Part shown: one piece after another, positions 1 to 5,123 of the stretch
How the letters are laid out: each line of letters starts with the position of its first letter
Position numbering within the stretch: the first letter of the stretch is position 1
Source: Desulfonema limicola
Lineage (GTDB): Bacteria; Desulfobacterota; Desulfobacteria; Desulfobacterales; Desulfosalsimonadaceae
DNA: 5,123 nucleotides
Assembly (NCBI GenBank): GCA_020722245.1
Contig: DYLE01000174.1
Location: 1-5,123 of the forward strand
Direction: 5' to 3'
Notes under the pieces: model-generated
Told to the model about the DNA's origin: nothing
The model's database searches: none
The model's input: the letters and a program-made list of their open reading frames with translations, nothing else
Program-made: the position numbers and the translations under genes

Positions 1-111
1 AAGTAAAAAGTTCAAGATCAAGGCGTCGCAAATCCCGAGGAATGCAGCGTACTGAGGCGTACGTGAAATTCCGAGGGATGCAGCACAACGCAGATATTGG
101 ACTTTTTACTT
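1..111. repeat. Long imperfect palindromic element after the porin gene
   Basis: The ends are a perfect 11-bp inverted repeat, AAGTAAAAAGT (1-11) and ACTTTTTACTT (101-111). Inside are further paired blocks: GCGT/ACGC (23-26 with 88-91), TCCC/GGGA (33-36 with 75-78), GGAAT/ATTCC (39-43 with 68-72) and CGTAC/GTACG (48-52 with 59-63), closed by a 6-nt loop at 53-58. A 20-nt direct repeat with 17 matches is nested in it (30-49 and 66-85). The element ends 5 nt from the porin stop, so the porin mRNA would carry it as a 3' hairpin with a T-run at the far end. It could therefore act as a terminator or 3' stabiliser. I recall similar palindromes scattered through Desulfobacterota genomes, but that is memory rather than a search. 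It may extend left of the window. Confidence 0.8.
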
Positions 112-116
112 TGCCA

Positions 117-1622
117 TCAGAACAGGTGGTTCATCTCGAGGCGATACTCGTTATAGGATGGATCGGCTTTTATTTGGCCGGTTCGGCTGTAGGTATGGTC
201 GTCGCCCCGGGCGACAGCAAACCTTCCCTTAAACGAGAGGCCCGGCAGAAAAGAGAGGTTTTCAATCAGGTCCAGGGTGAACACATTAAAATCCGCCGGA
301 ACATCCGGCTTTTTATCATCAAAGTCCTGAATCGCATAACGGATCATGGCGCTTAACCCCGGCACGAATCCGGCCTTGTCAAAATCATACTCGACCTGGA
401 ACATCAGGGTTTTGGTGGCGGCATACCAGTTCAACTGGGCCATGGGCCGGGTGTACCCGCCGGTGGGGAAACCCCGCCAGGGCGCTAAAATATCGGCCTC
501 ATCCGCCACCCGGGAATAGCCGACCCCAACGCTTCCGGCGCCTTTTTTCATATTGATCCTTGCGGCGTAAAGGTTTCCGTCCATGCTGTCCGGATCATGG
601 TATCCCCTGTCGTCTGAAGGCGTGATGGCGCCTCTTATAGATGCCCCGCCGATCTTCCCGGCTTTTCGGTCAAACTGCTGCAGGTACCTGAAACCGGGAA
701 TCAGCTCAACGCCGTTTTTAAATTTAAAGCTGTAATTGAGCTCTCCTATGGCCGTCCAGAACAGCTCCGGAACCGTGGTATAGTTGGCCGTCACGGACAG
801 GCCGGGAATGGACCGGTTGGTCGCCTCCGCGATAATCAGGCGGTCCGTGATATTTTCCGCATGAAGCCTTGACCGGGTGATCCCCCGGTGCATGGCCGAA
901 TCATCGTTCTCGTCCCAGCCTGCAAACGAATCCTTTGGATCGTCACCGTAGGCCAGGACGTGGTGAAACCGGGTGTGATCCCGCAATTTCTGCCGGGTGA
1001 AACAGGCGGTTTTGAGCGATGTGTCCGGAATGTACTTACTGTAAAGGGAAAACCCGCTGAAGGTGTTGGGGATCATCTTGGTATCGTTGGATGCGGTGAG
1101 CAGGCTTTCAAAAACCTGGCGGCCCGCCTGAATGTTTGATTTCAGGAATTTAAACTCGAGATAGGACTGGGCCAGCACGGTCATGCCGTAGCCGTCCCCG
1201 GTGGCGACCTCGTGGCGCGAAAAAACATCCTTTCCGGACTTGTTGTACTTGCACTCCGCGCGATCCATGTGCCAGGGGTTCTGGGAGGTATACAGCCCGG
1301 CGGTCATGCCCAGGCCATAAAAATAAGCGGTCTTGTAGACGGCGCTTCCGCCGACGCCGATGGACCAGTTGTCCCGGGTTTTTCCGTCAACCGTGTCCCG
1401 CCAGTTCCATCGGAAGTGGTTGATCCGCAGCCGGCCGTAGAAAATCCCCTGGGATAATATATCACTGATGCAGGTGACACTCGGCGGAAGGGTGGCGTAG
1501 ACCTCGGTCATGTCCGCTTTGAGGGTCCTCTTGGGAGGCTCTGTTGCATGCCCGGGGCCCGGCATGACGAGCACCAGAATGACAAAAGCCACCATCCATA
1601 AAGTCCAGGAGGTTGTTTTCAA
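117..1622 (-). CDS. OprD/Opr-family outer-membrane porin
   Basis: This encodes a 501-residue outer-membrane beta-barrel that probably lets small solutes cross the outer membrane; the substrate cannot be read from sequence. The start chosen is TTG at 1622, with GGGAGG 6 nt upstream. It gives a clean signal peptide: K2, a hydrophobic core at about 8-20, and likely cleavage after GHA at 24-26. An upstream ATG at 1670 has no comparable ribosome site and would put 16 charged or polar residues before the signal. Family marks are an early GRLRINHFRW strand, a GGSAVYKTAYFYGLGMTAG segment, AGRQ followed by a NDTKMIPNTFSGF stretch, many alternating aromatic strands, and a C-terminal strand ending in Phe (RLEMNHLF), the usual BAM signal. 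The length is typical of OprD-like porins. It is last in the leftward gene run, 132 nt after the SieB-like gene, so it may have its own promoter, although none is obvious. Confidence 0.85.
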   Translation of the reverse strand: MKTTSWTLWMVAFVILVLVMPGPGHATEPPKRTLKADMTEVYATLPPSVTCISDILSQGIFYGRLRINHFRWNWRDTVDGKTRDNWSIGVGGSAVYKTAYFYGLGMTAGLYTSQNPWHMDRAECKYNKSGKDVFSRHEVATGDGYGMTVLAQSYLEFKFLKSNIQAGRQVFESLLTASNDTKMIPNTFSGFSLYSKYIPDTSLKTACFTRQKLRDHTRFHHVLAYGDDPKDSFAGWDENDDSAMHRGITRSRLHAENITDRLIIAEATNRSIPGLSVTANYTTVPELFWTAIGELNYSFKFKNGVELIPGFRYLQQFDRKAGKIGGASIRGAITPSDDRGYHDPDSMDGNLYAARINMKKGAGSVGVGYSRVADEADILAPWRGFPTGGYTRPMAQLNWYAATKTLMFQVEYDFDKAGFVPGLSAMIRYAIQDFDDKKPDVPADFNVFTLDLIENLSFLPGLSFKGRFAVARGDDHTYSRTGQIKADPSYNEYRLEMNHLF

Positions 1623-1628
1623 ACCGGT

Positions 1629-1634
1629 CCTCCC
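1629..1634 (-). promoter_or_regulatory. Ribosome binding site fixing the porin TTG start
   Basis: GGGAGG on the minus strand lies 6 nt before TTG at 1622. It is the strongest Shine-Dalgarno match near the N-terminus, and the resulting protein begins directly with a signal peptide. Confidence 0.7.
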
Positions 1635-1754
1635 TTCATCCCTGACAAAAAATTTTGTAAATCCTGCCACAGCAGTGCGGGGGATTCAAGGAGATTATGG
1701 AAAGCCGCGCTCCTGGTCGAAGGGGGGAAGATAAGAAAATGCAGGCAAAAGGGA

Positions 1755-2537
1755 TTACACCTCGCCGGGCCTCTTTTTTTCGAGCTCCCTGTAAAATTCG
1801 GCCATTTTATACATGAACTGCGGACGGGACCTCGCCAGCGCATCCCTCTGGCTTTCATCCGTGAGGTCCTCGGGCATGTCGATGGCTTTCGGGGTGATCC
1901 ATTTTTGGGCCGCCGGCGAGATGATCACCGGAAGCAAAGGACCGCAGGGAGAGTAGCTTCCCTTGTCGCTTACGGTCATCAGTATCTTCTTGCGGATCAG
2001 CCCTGAAACCACCGGATCCTCCACCGGCAGTTCCAGGGTGTTGGCCCTCTGGAGCTCAAACTCCCGAAGCACGGATTTTTCATCAGAATCCATCTGCCTG
2101 ATTGCACCACGAAGCTCCCGTCGCCGGACGCCGGAAAAGGCGATAGGCTTGATATTGACCCACAAAACCTTGAAAACCAGAAGCCCGGCCAGAAGGATCA
2201 GCAGGCAGATGACAGCAGCGACCAGGGTGAAATAATCCTTAACGAACCGCTCGGTCCGCCGGGGAAGGGATCGGATAAATTCCTTTGCCTGAGCTTGAAC
2301 GCTTTTTTTGCCTGTTCGGACAACGGATTCCACGCTGTTTTTGTTGATATAGTAAGACCGATCAGGGCTTTCACAGTACAGGGTGTCGCCCTCCTCCGTG
2401 ATGGTCACATCCCGAATCACCTGACCGTCCTTGAGGATCACCATATCCGCATCGGCCGCGGCCGCTATCATTAGGCTTAAAAAAACCGCACACACGACAA
2501 GAATGCAACTTTTGTTTTTTCTCTGCAGGGATTGCAT
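1755..2537 (-). CDS. Inner-membrane protein with periplasmic N-domain and SieB-like cytoplasmic region
   Basis: The product has 260 residues. Residues 1-30 look like a signal peptide (basic RKNK, then a hydrophobic core, with ADA cleavage at 28-30). Residues 31-75 form a small beta-rich stretch of the 'ILKDGQVIRDVTITEEGD' type, common in secreted proteins of these bacteria. A basic linker follows, then one membrane helix at about 102-124. That places residues 125-260 in the cytoplasm. Residues 150-215 (DSDEKSVLREF, DPVVSGLIRKKIL, then a short hydrophobic strand) resemble the C-terminal region of superinfection-exclusion protein B (SieB) homologues. I make this match from memory and hold it loosely. 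The ATG lies 4 nt after the TIM-barrel stop codon and has no good ribosome site, so translational coupling is likely. A role in phage exclusion is not shown; a membrane sensor or scaffold is as likely. That the gene is real is near certain, but its function is unknown. Confidence 0.85.
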   Translation of the reverse strand: MQSLQRKNKSCILVVCAVFLSLMIAAAADADMVILKDGQVIRDVTITEEGDTLYCESPDRSYYINKNSVESVVRTGKKSVQAQAKEFIRSLPRRTERFVKDYFTLVAAVICLLILLAGLLVFKVLWVNIKPIAFSGVRRRELRGAIRQMDSDEKSVLREFELQRANTLELPVEDPVVSGLIRKKILMTVSDKGSYSPCGPLLPVIISPAAQKWITPKAIDMPEDLTDESQRDALARSRPQFMYKMAEFYRELEKKRPGEV

Positions 2538-2541
2538 AGGC

Positions 2542-3366
2542 CTAAAGATTCAATACCGACCTGACATAAGCCAGGCTCTGCCTGGCGGGTTCCGGATCCG
2601 TGCCGACCTTGACCACCTCCAGGATAACAGGCCCGTCGAAGTTTTTGATGAATTCCAGGCAGGGGGAATAATCAAAGTTGCCCGCGCCGATCGTCAGGTG
2701 GTCATCCACCTCTCCGAAGTTATCGGTCAAATGAACCAGCCGGGTCAAGGGTCCCATCTTTGAAATGACCCCTTCCAGTTCCCCGTTCAATCGGGCGTGC
2801 CCGATGTCAATGCAGAAAAACAGCGCCGGGGATCCGACCGCCTCCCGAACGGCCAGCATATCGTCCGCCGAGCGGTCAATGGAATTGGGCTCAAAGCCGA
2901 GGTTTTCCAGGCACAGGAGGATCCCCGCCTCCTGGGCGCGGGCCGAGATGGTTTTTAAGGATTCGATGTTGTAATCCCACTGGATCTGGGAGAGCATGGA
3001 AATTTTTTCCCTGAAATTTTTAGGAAGAATAAAATCGCCGTTGTGCAGGGTCACCCATCCTCCGGCGATATCCGCGCAAAGATCAATGGCCGCCGTAATT
3101 TGCCGGATGGACTCCGCCCGAATGCCCGGGTTTAAGGTTGCGATATTCAGGCTGGTGAAGGGGGCGTGGATTGACACGGTCAGGCCGGCGTCCTCGATCA
3201 TCCGCCTGGCCTGGCGGCGCTCATCGACGGTCACCTGGTCGCACAGGCACTGGGGAAACTCCCCGTACACCTCCAGGGCCTCGTACCCCAGTTCAACGGC
3301 GGTGGAAATCACCTCCTGCATCGGCATCAGCATCACGGCCGCTCCGGCCATGCCCAGTTTCGGCAT
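2542..3366 (-). CDS. Sugar phosphate isomerase/epimerase-like TIM barrel (AP endonuclease 2 superfamily)
   Basis: This is a 274-residue cytosolic (beta/alpha)8 barrel of the xylose isomerase-like superfamily, which includes IolE-type isomerases, epimerases and endonuclease IV. Candidate metal ligands are H67 (IHAPF), H108 (TLHNGD), E154 (CLENLGF), D187 and H190 (IDIGH), H212 (VHLTDN), D221 and H223 (DDH), and E250 (VILEV). The order and spacing match the nine trinuclear-zinc positions of endonuclease IV. However, the N-terminus lacks the Nfo-type opening and many non-nuclease relatives keep the same residues, so sugar isomerase/epimerase is the safer name. The substrate is unknown. The start is ATG with AGGAG 7 nt upstream (3374-3378). 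The gene follows the membrane-protein gene by 127 nt and runs 4 nt into the SieB-like gene, which suggests a shared transcript. The N-terminal 'MPKLGMAGAAVMLM' is the expected first beta strand, so the protein looks full length. Confidence 0.88.
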   Translation of the reverse strand: MPKLGMAGAAVMLMPMQEVISTAVELGYEALEVYGEFPQCLCDQVTVDERRQARRMIEDAGLTVSIHAPFTSLNIATLNPGIRAESIRQITAAIDLCADIAGGWVTLHNGDFILPKNFREKISMLSQIQWDYNIESLKTISARAQEAGILLCLENLGFEPNSIDRSADDMLAVREAVGSPALFFCIDIGHARLNGELEGVISKMGPLTRLVHLTDNFGEVDDHLTIGAGNFDYSPCLEFIKNFDGPVILEVVKVGTDPEPARQSLAYVRSVLNL

Positions 3367-3493
3367 CCTGTTTCTCCTTTGTTTGACAATCTCGTAAAAA
3401 ATCGAAAATCAATTTTTTACTCGGCGGGAAAGGTCCTCACAAAAGGCGATGAATCCGCCGAGGGGTTTTTCCGATCGCTTAACGCATAAAACC
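3367..3493. repeat. Two adjoining inverted repeats in the gap before the TIM-barrel gene
   Basis: The first pair is GTAAAAAAT (3394-3402) and ATTTTTTAC (3412-3420), a perfect 9-bp stem with a 9-nt loop. The second is CTCGGCGG (3420-3427) and CCGCCGAG (3455-3462), a perfect 8-bp GC-rich stem with a 27-nt loop. They share base 3420. Read on the minus strand, the GC stem is followed by the AT hairpin, whose 3' arm is a T6 run. Read on the plus strand, the GC stem is followed by GGG and T5. A terminator or partial terminator between the membrane-protein and TIM-barrel genes is plausible, but neither stem has the classic short loop with a T-run directly after it in the leftward direction. Confidence 0.55.
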
Positions 3494-4177
3494 TCATAAA
3501 ATGGTAATTTTTTCAATCAGGAAGTAAAAAAACACGGCGCTTCCCAGATAAAACAGCATCACGGAAAAAGCAGCGGGGAACTTGTACCAATGGGACAGCC
3601 GGGTGACGTGTTGATAGGCGAAATAGGCGGCCAGACCCAGGAGGATCTCCGGGACAATGATATAGACGGCGACATGCCCGATCATCAACACATTCTGAGC
3701 ATACCAGGACGGCAGCATCCAGAGGGTCTGCTCGGACCCGACGAAGATGATCAGGGAAATCAGCGCCACCGCCCCATAGGCGGCGGGTTTGGAGTGCCGG
3801 ATATACACCCGTTCGCCGATAAAAACGATAATGAAGATGGGAACCGCCCACAGCCCGGCCATATAGCCCGAAACCGTACCGATTTTAAAACATCCGTCAT
3901 CCGGAAACACCAGCACGCCGAGCTGATGGGAGAGAAACCAGTCGGGAAATACCTGAAGCAGGCTTAGAATCAAGGCAAAAAGCCACAGCTGGATCAGGCT
4001 GCGGTCCCGGCGGATCAGTCCCCAGAGGGGCATGATCAGGTTGTAGAGAATCACCAGCGCCAGCAGACGGACGCCGATTTTGGGATGCACCGGGACGATC
4101 AGCATGAAGACACAGAACGCCGCAAACACCGCATGAATAATCAGCGCATCCTTTTCATTGTCCTGCAACCGTTCCAA
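3494..4177 (-). CDS. Seven-helix integral membrane protein of unknown function
   Basis: The product has 227 residues with about seven hydrophobic helices (roughly 12-30, 35-54, 62-77, 103-121, 132-147, 164-186 and 201-222), so it is an inner-membrane protein. Between helices 3 and 4 lies a motif-rich loop: PDW at 78-80, LGVLVFPDDG at 86-95, KIGT at 98-101 and YMAGLWAVP at 105-113. It reads like the conserved core of a family. I recall a similar block in a domain-of-unknown-function family with plant and bacterial members (possibly DUF6989), but I am not sure of the name. No catalytic function can be assigned. The start used is TTG at 4177, with GGGAGG 7 nt upstream. ATG at 4222 is possible but sits directly against its G-run, and a start at 4270 falls inside the promoter. 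The gene is first in the leftward run and divergent from the ankyrin lipoprotein gene. Confidence 0.8.
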   Translation of the reverse strand: MERLQDNEKDALIIHAVFAAFCVFMLIVPVHPKIGVRLLALVILYNLIMPLWGLIRRDRSLIQLWLFALILSLLQVFPDWFLSHQLGVLVFPDDGCFKIGTVSGYMAGLWAVPIFIIVFIGERVYIRHSKPAAYGAVALISLIIFVGSEQTLWMLPSWYAQNVLMIGHVAVYIIVPEILLGLAAYFAYQHVTRLSHWYKFPAAFSVMLFYLGSAVFFYFLIEKITIL

Positions 4178-4184
4178 GAAAGAC

Positions 4185-4190
4185 CCTCCC
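4185..4190 (-). promoter_or_regulatory. Ribosome binding site deciding the membrane-protein start
   Basis: GGGAGG on the minus strand lies 7 nt before TTG at 4177. The other in-frame starts have no properly spaced site: at ATG 4222 the six Gs abut the start codon, and TTG 4270 lies upstream of the likely transcription start. Confidence 0.6.
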
Positions 4191-4241
4191 AGACGCCGGT
4201 CAAGGGATGAACCCAAAGCCATCCCCCCGCATGATATATTG

Positions 4242-4270
4242 ATTATATCGCATATCCTTAAAAATTGCAA
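4242..4270 (-). promoter_or_regulatory. Sigma70-type promoter for the leftward genes
   Basis: On the minus strand, TTGCAA (4270-4265, 4 of 6 consensus matches) is followed after exactly 17 bp by a perfect TATAAT (4247-4242). Transcription should begin near 4235, giving a leader of about 58 nt to TTG 4177. This is the best promoter I see in the window, and it rules out translation starting at 4270. Confidence 0.7.
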
Positions 4271-4294
4271 ATCCCCTGTCGAGCAGGATTTTGC
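4267..4294. promoter_or_regulatory. Operator-like dyad between the divergent promoters
   Basis: The left arm GCAAATCCCCTG (4267-4278) and right arm CAGGATTTTGC (4284-4294) are inverted copies with small differences, separated by TCGAG. The core pairs are CCTG/CAGG and AAAT/ATTT. The left arm overlaps the -35 hexamer of the leftward promoter, and the right arm ends 8 bp before the proposed rightward -35. A regulator bound here could affect both genes. No regulator gene is in the window, and a chance dyad is possible. Confidence 0.4.
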
Positions 4295-4302
4295 TAAAAA
4301 TT

Positions 4303-4331
4303 TTGTTTTTTTATAAAGTTTAGGCTATAGT
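4303..4331 (+). promoter_or_regulatory. Possible promoter for the ankyrin lipoprotein gene
   Basis: TTGTTT (4303-4308) and TATAGT (4326-4331, 5 of 6 matches to TATAAT) are 17 bp apart. The -35 is poor, but the region is AT-rich and 63 nt upstream of the ATG. This is the most plausible site in the 217-nt divergent gap for rightward transcription. Confidence 0.4.
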
Positions 4332-4394
4332 TTTTGTGTCTATGATGAGCCATATAAAAAAAGGATCGGGCATTCAATCAAAAAGGAAGAAGCC

Positions 4395-5123
4395 ATGAAA
4401 ATTAAAAAACACAGCGTTTTTTTGCCTTTGGCGTTTTTCGCGATCCTGATCGGTTTTCAGGGATGCGCCTCCCTGAAATCCCCGCCGCTTCTGATCGCGG
4501 CAAAACAGGGGAACCTGGAGGAGGTCCAGCGTCTCCTGGATCAGGGGGTACACCCCGACTCCGCGGCGGAAAACGGCGTGACCCCCCTGTTTGCGGCCGC
4601 TGGAAACGGGGACACCCTGATCCTGGAGGAGCTGATCCGGCGCGGAGCCAATGTCAACGCAGGGGTGGCCTCAACCTTTGTCTATGAAGGCGAAAACGTA
4701 TTCCCGGGGTGCACCCCCCTGATGGCCGCCCTGGCCGGCAACCACTCAAAGACCGTGGACCTGCTTCTCCAACACGGCGCGGATGTGAACCTGCACGATA
4801 TTCATGGATCAGGCCCGATGATCATCGCTGCGTCGCGGTGCACGCCGGCGCTCGTGGTAAAGCTGATTGAACACGGAGCGGATGTCAACGCCGCGACCAC
4901 CGAAACATTTGAATACGAGGGGGACAAGGTGTTTTCCGGCTCCACCCCCCTGATGGCGGCGCTCGCCACCAAACGTTACGAAAACGCCTCCCTCCTGATT
5001 GAACACGGAGCGGATGTCGCCGCGGTCAACAGCAGCGGGGTGGACGCATTGATGATCGCGACGGCCAACAACAGCCCGGATATGGTCAAAACCCTGCTTG
5101 AAAAGGGGGCGGTCCCCAACGCG
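4395..5123 (+). CDS. Ankyrin-repeat lipoprotein (partial, runs off the right edge)
   Basis: The first 243 residues are present with no stop. The start is ATG at 4395 with AAGGA 7 nt upstream (4383-4387). A lipoprotein signal peptide is visible: KIKK at 2-5, a hydrophobic core at 8-20, and a lipobox ending FQGC with the acylated Cys at 24 (the -3 residue is Phe rather than Leu, slightly unusual). The residue after Cys is Ala, with no +2 Asp retention signal, so the outer membrane is likely. Six ankyrin repeats follow, starting at about residues 30, 61, 105, 138, 182 and 215, with the usual TPL(M/F)AA helix start and HGADVN turn. Repeats 2 and 4 end in a longer loop containing TF(V/E)YEG(E/D)(N/K)VF. 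Such repeats mediate protein-protein contact; the partner is unknown. The gene is divergent from the membrane-protein gene and may share its control region. Confidence 0.9.
   Translation, partial: MKIKKHSVFLPLAFFAILIGFQGCASLKSPPLLIAAKQGNLEEVQRLLDQGVHPDSAAENGVTPLFAAAGNGDTLILEELIRRGANVNAGVASTFVYEGENVFPGCTPLMAALAGNHSKTVDLLLQHGADVNLHDIHGSGPMIIAASRCTPALVVKLIEHGADVNAATTETFEYEGDKVFSGSTPLMAALATKRYENASLLIEHGADVAAVNSSGVDALMIATANNSPDMVKTLLEKGAVPNA
4674..5018 (+). repeat. Internal repeats within the ankyrin coding region
   Basis: A 24-bp stretch encoding LIEHGADV is identical at 4863-4886 and 4995-5018. The block encoding TF.YEG..VF.G.TPLMAALA occurs twice (residues 94-114 and 171-191), exactly 77 codons apart, with many synonymous differences. 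Together they indicate duplication of a two-repeat unit, with more recent sequence exchange in the short segment. Confidence 0.75.

Noticed and set aside
1..111. Insertion sequence or CRISPR remnant at the left edge
   Set aside because: There is no transposase coding sequence and no visible target duplication, and the repeat is one palindrome rather than regularly spaced units.
42..356. Plus-strand open frame of 104 codons
   Set aside because: It covers the palindrome and the antisense of the porin C-terminus, with no ribosome site and no recognisable protein features.
1623..1754. Promoter or terminator between the SieB-like and porin genes
   Set aside because: No convincing -35/-10 pair or GC stem with a T-run was found. 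The short ACAAAA-AA-TTTTGT dyad there is simple AT-rich sequence.
2542..3366. Naming the TIM barrel as the cobamide-remodelling enzyme CbiR or as endonuclease IV
   Set aside because: Its N-terminal strand does not match what I recall of either family, and the shared metal ligands alone do not separate them from isomerases.
2996..3397. Plus-strand open frames opposite the TIM barrel (also 3171-3386)
   Set aside because: They are antisense shadows rich in Arg, Ser and Pro. The minus-strand protein has clear family motifs throughout.
3513..3967. Two other long frames over the membrane-protein gene (3513-3851 minus, 3590-3967 plus)
   Set aside because: Neither product is hydrophobic or patterned, whereas the 3494-4177 frame gives seven coherent membrane helices.
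4463..5006. Frames at 4463-4687 plus and 4809-5006 minus
   Set aside because: They are out-of-frame readings of the GC-rich ankyrin-repeat gene, which has a lipobox and six repeats in its own frame.

Overview
The window looks like chromosomal DNA of a Gram-negative, Desulfobacterota-type bacterium (sulfate reducers such as Desulfobacteraceae or Desulfosarcinaceae). This placement is an inference. It rests on the moderately high GC content, an outer-membrane porin ending in phenylalanine, a bacterial lipoprotein, and a long palindromic repeat of a style I remember from such genomes. No rRNA, tRNA, transposase, integrase or CRISPR array is visible.

Layout: four genes lie on the minus strand and read leftward from about 4180 to 117. 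In transcription order they are a seven-helix membrane protein of unknown function (4177-3494), a TIM-barrel enzyme of the xylose isomerase-like / AP endonuclease 2 superfamily (3366-2542), a small periplasmic-domain plus inner-membrane protein with a SieB-like cytoplasmic part (2537-1755), and an OprD/Opr-type porin (1622-117). An imperfect palindrome of about 111 nt (1-111) sits 5 nt beyond the porin stop codon. On the plus strand an ankyrin-repeat lipoprotein starts at 4395 and runs off the right edge.

The 217-nt divergent gap (4178-4394) holds a good sigma70-type promoter facing left (TTGCAA-17-TATAAT), a weaker one facing right, and an operator-like dyad between them that overlaps the left promoter's -35 box. 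The left promoter decides the start of the membrane-protein gene. An upstream start at 4270 would lie inside the promoter, so a TTG at 4177 behind a strong GGGAGG is preferred. The porin also appears to start at a TTG behind GGGAGG.

The TIM-barrel and SieB-like genes are 4 nt apart and almost certainly co-transcribed. The 127-nt and 132-nt gaps on either side make a single four-gene operon possible but unproven. Three or four of the five products belong to the envelope (porin, inner-membrane proteins, lipoprotein). I see no proof of a new defined system. The points most worth following are the palindromic repeat, the SieB-like membrane protein coupled to a metal-dependent TIM barrel, and the two-repeat periodicity in the ankyrin lipoprotein.
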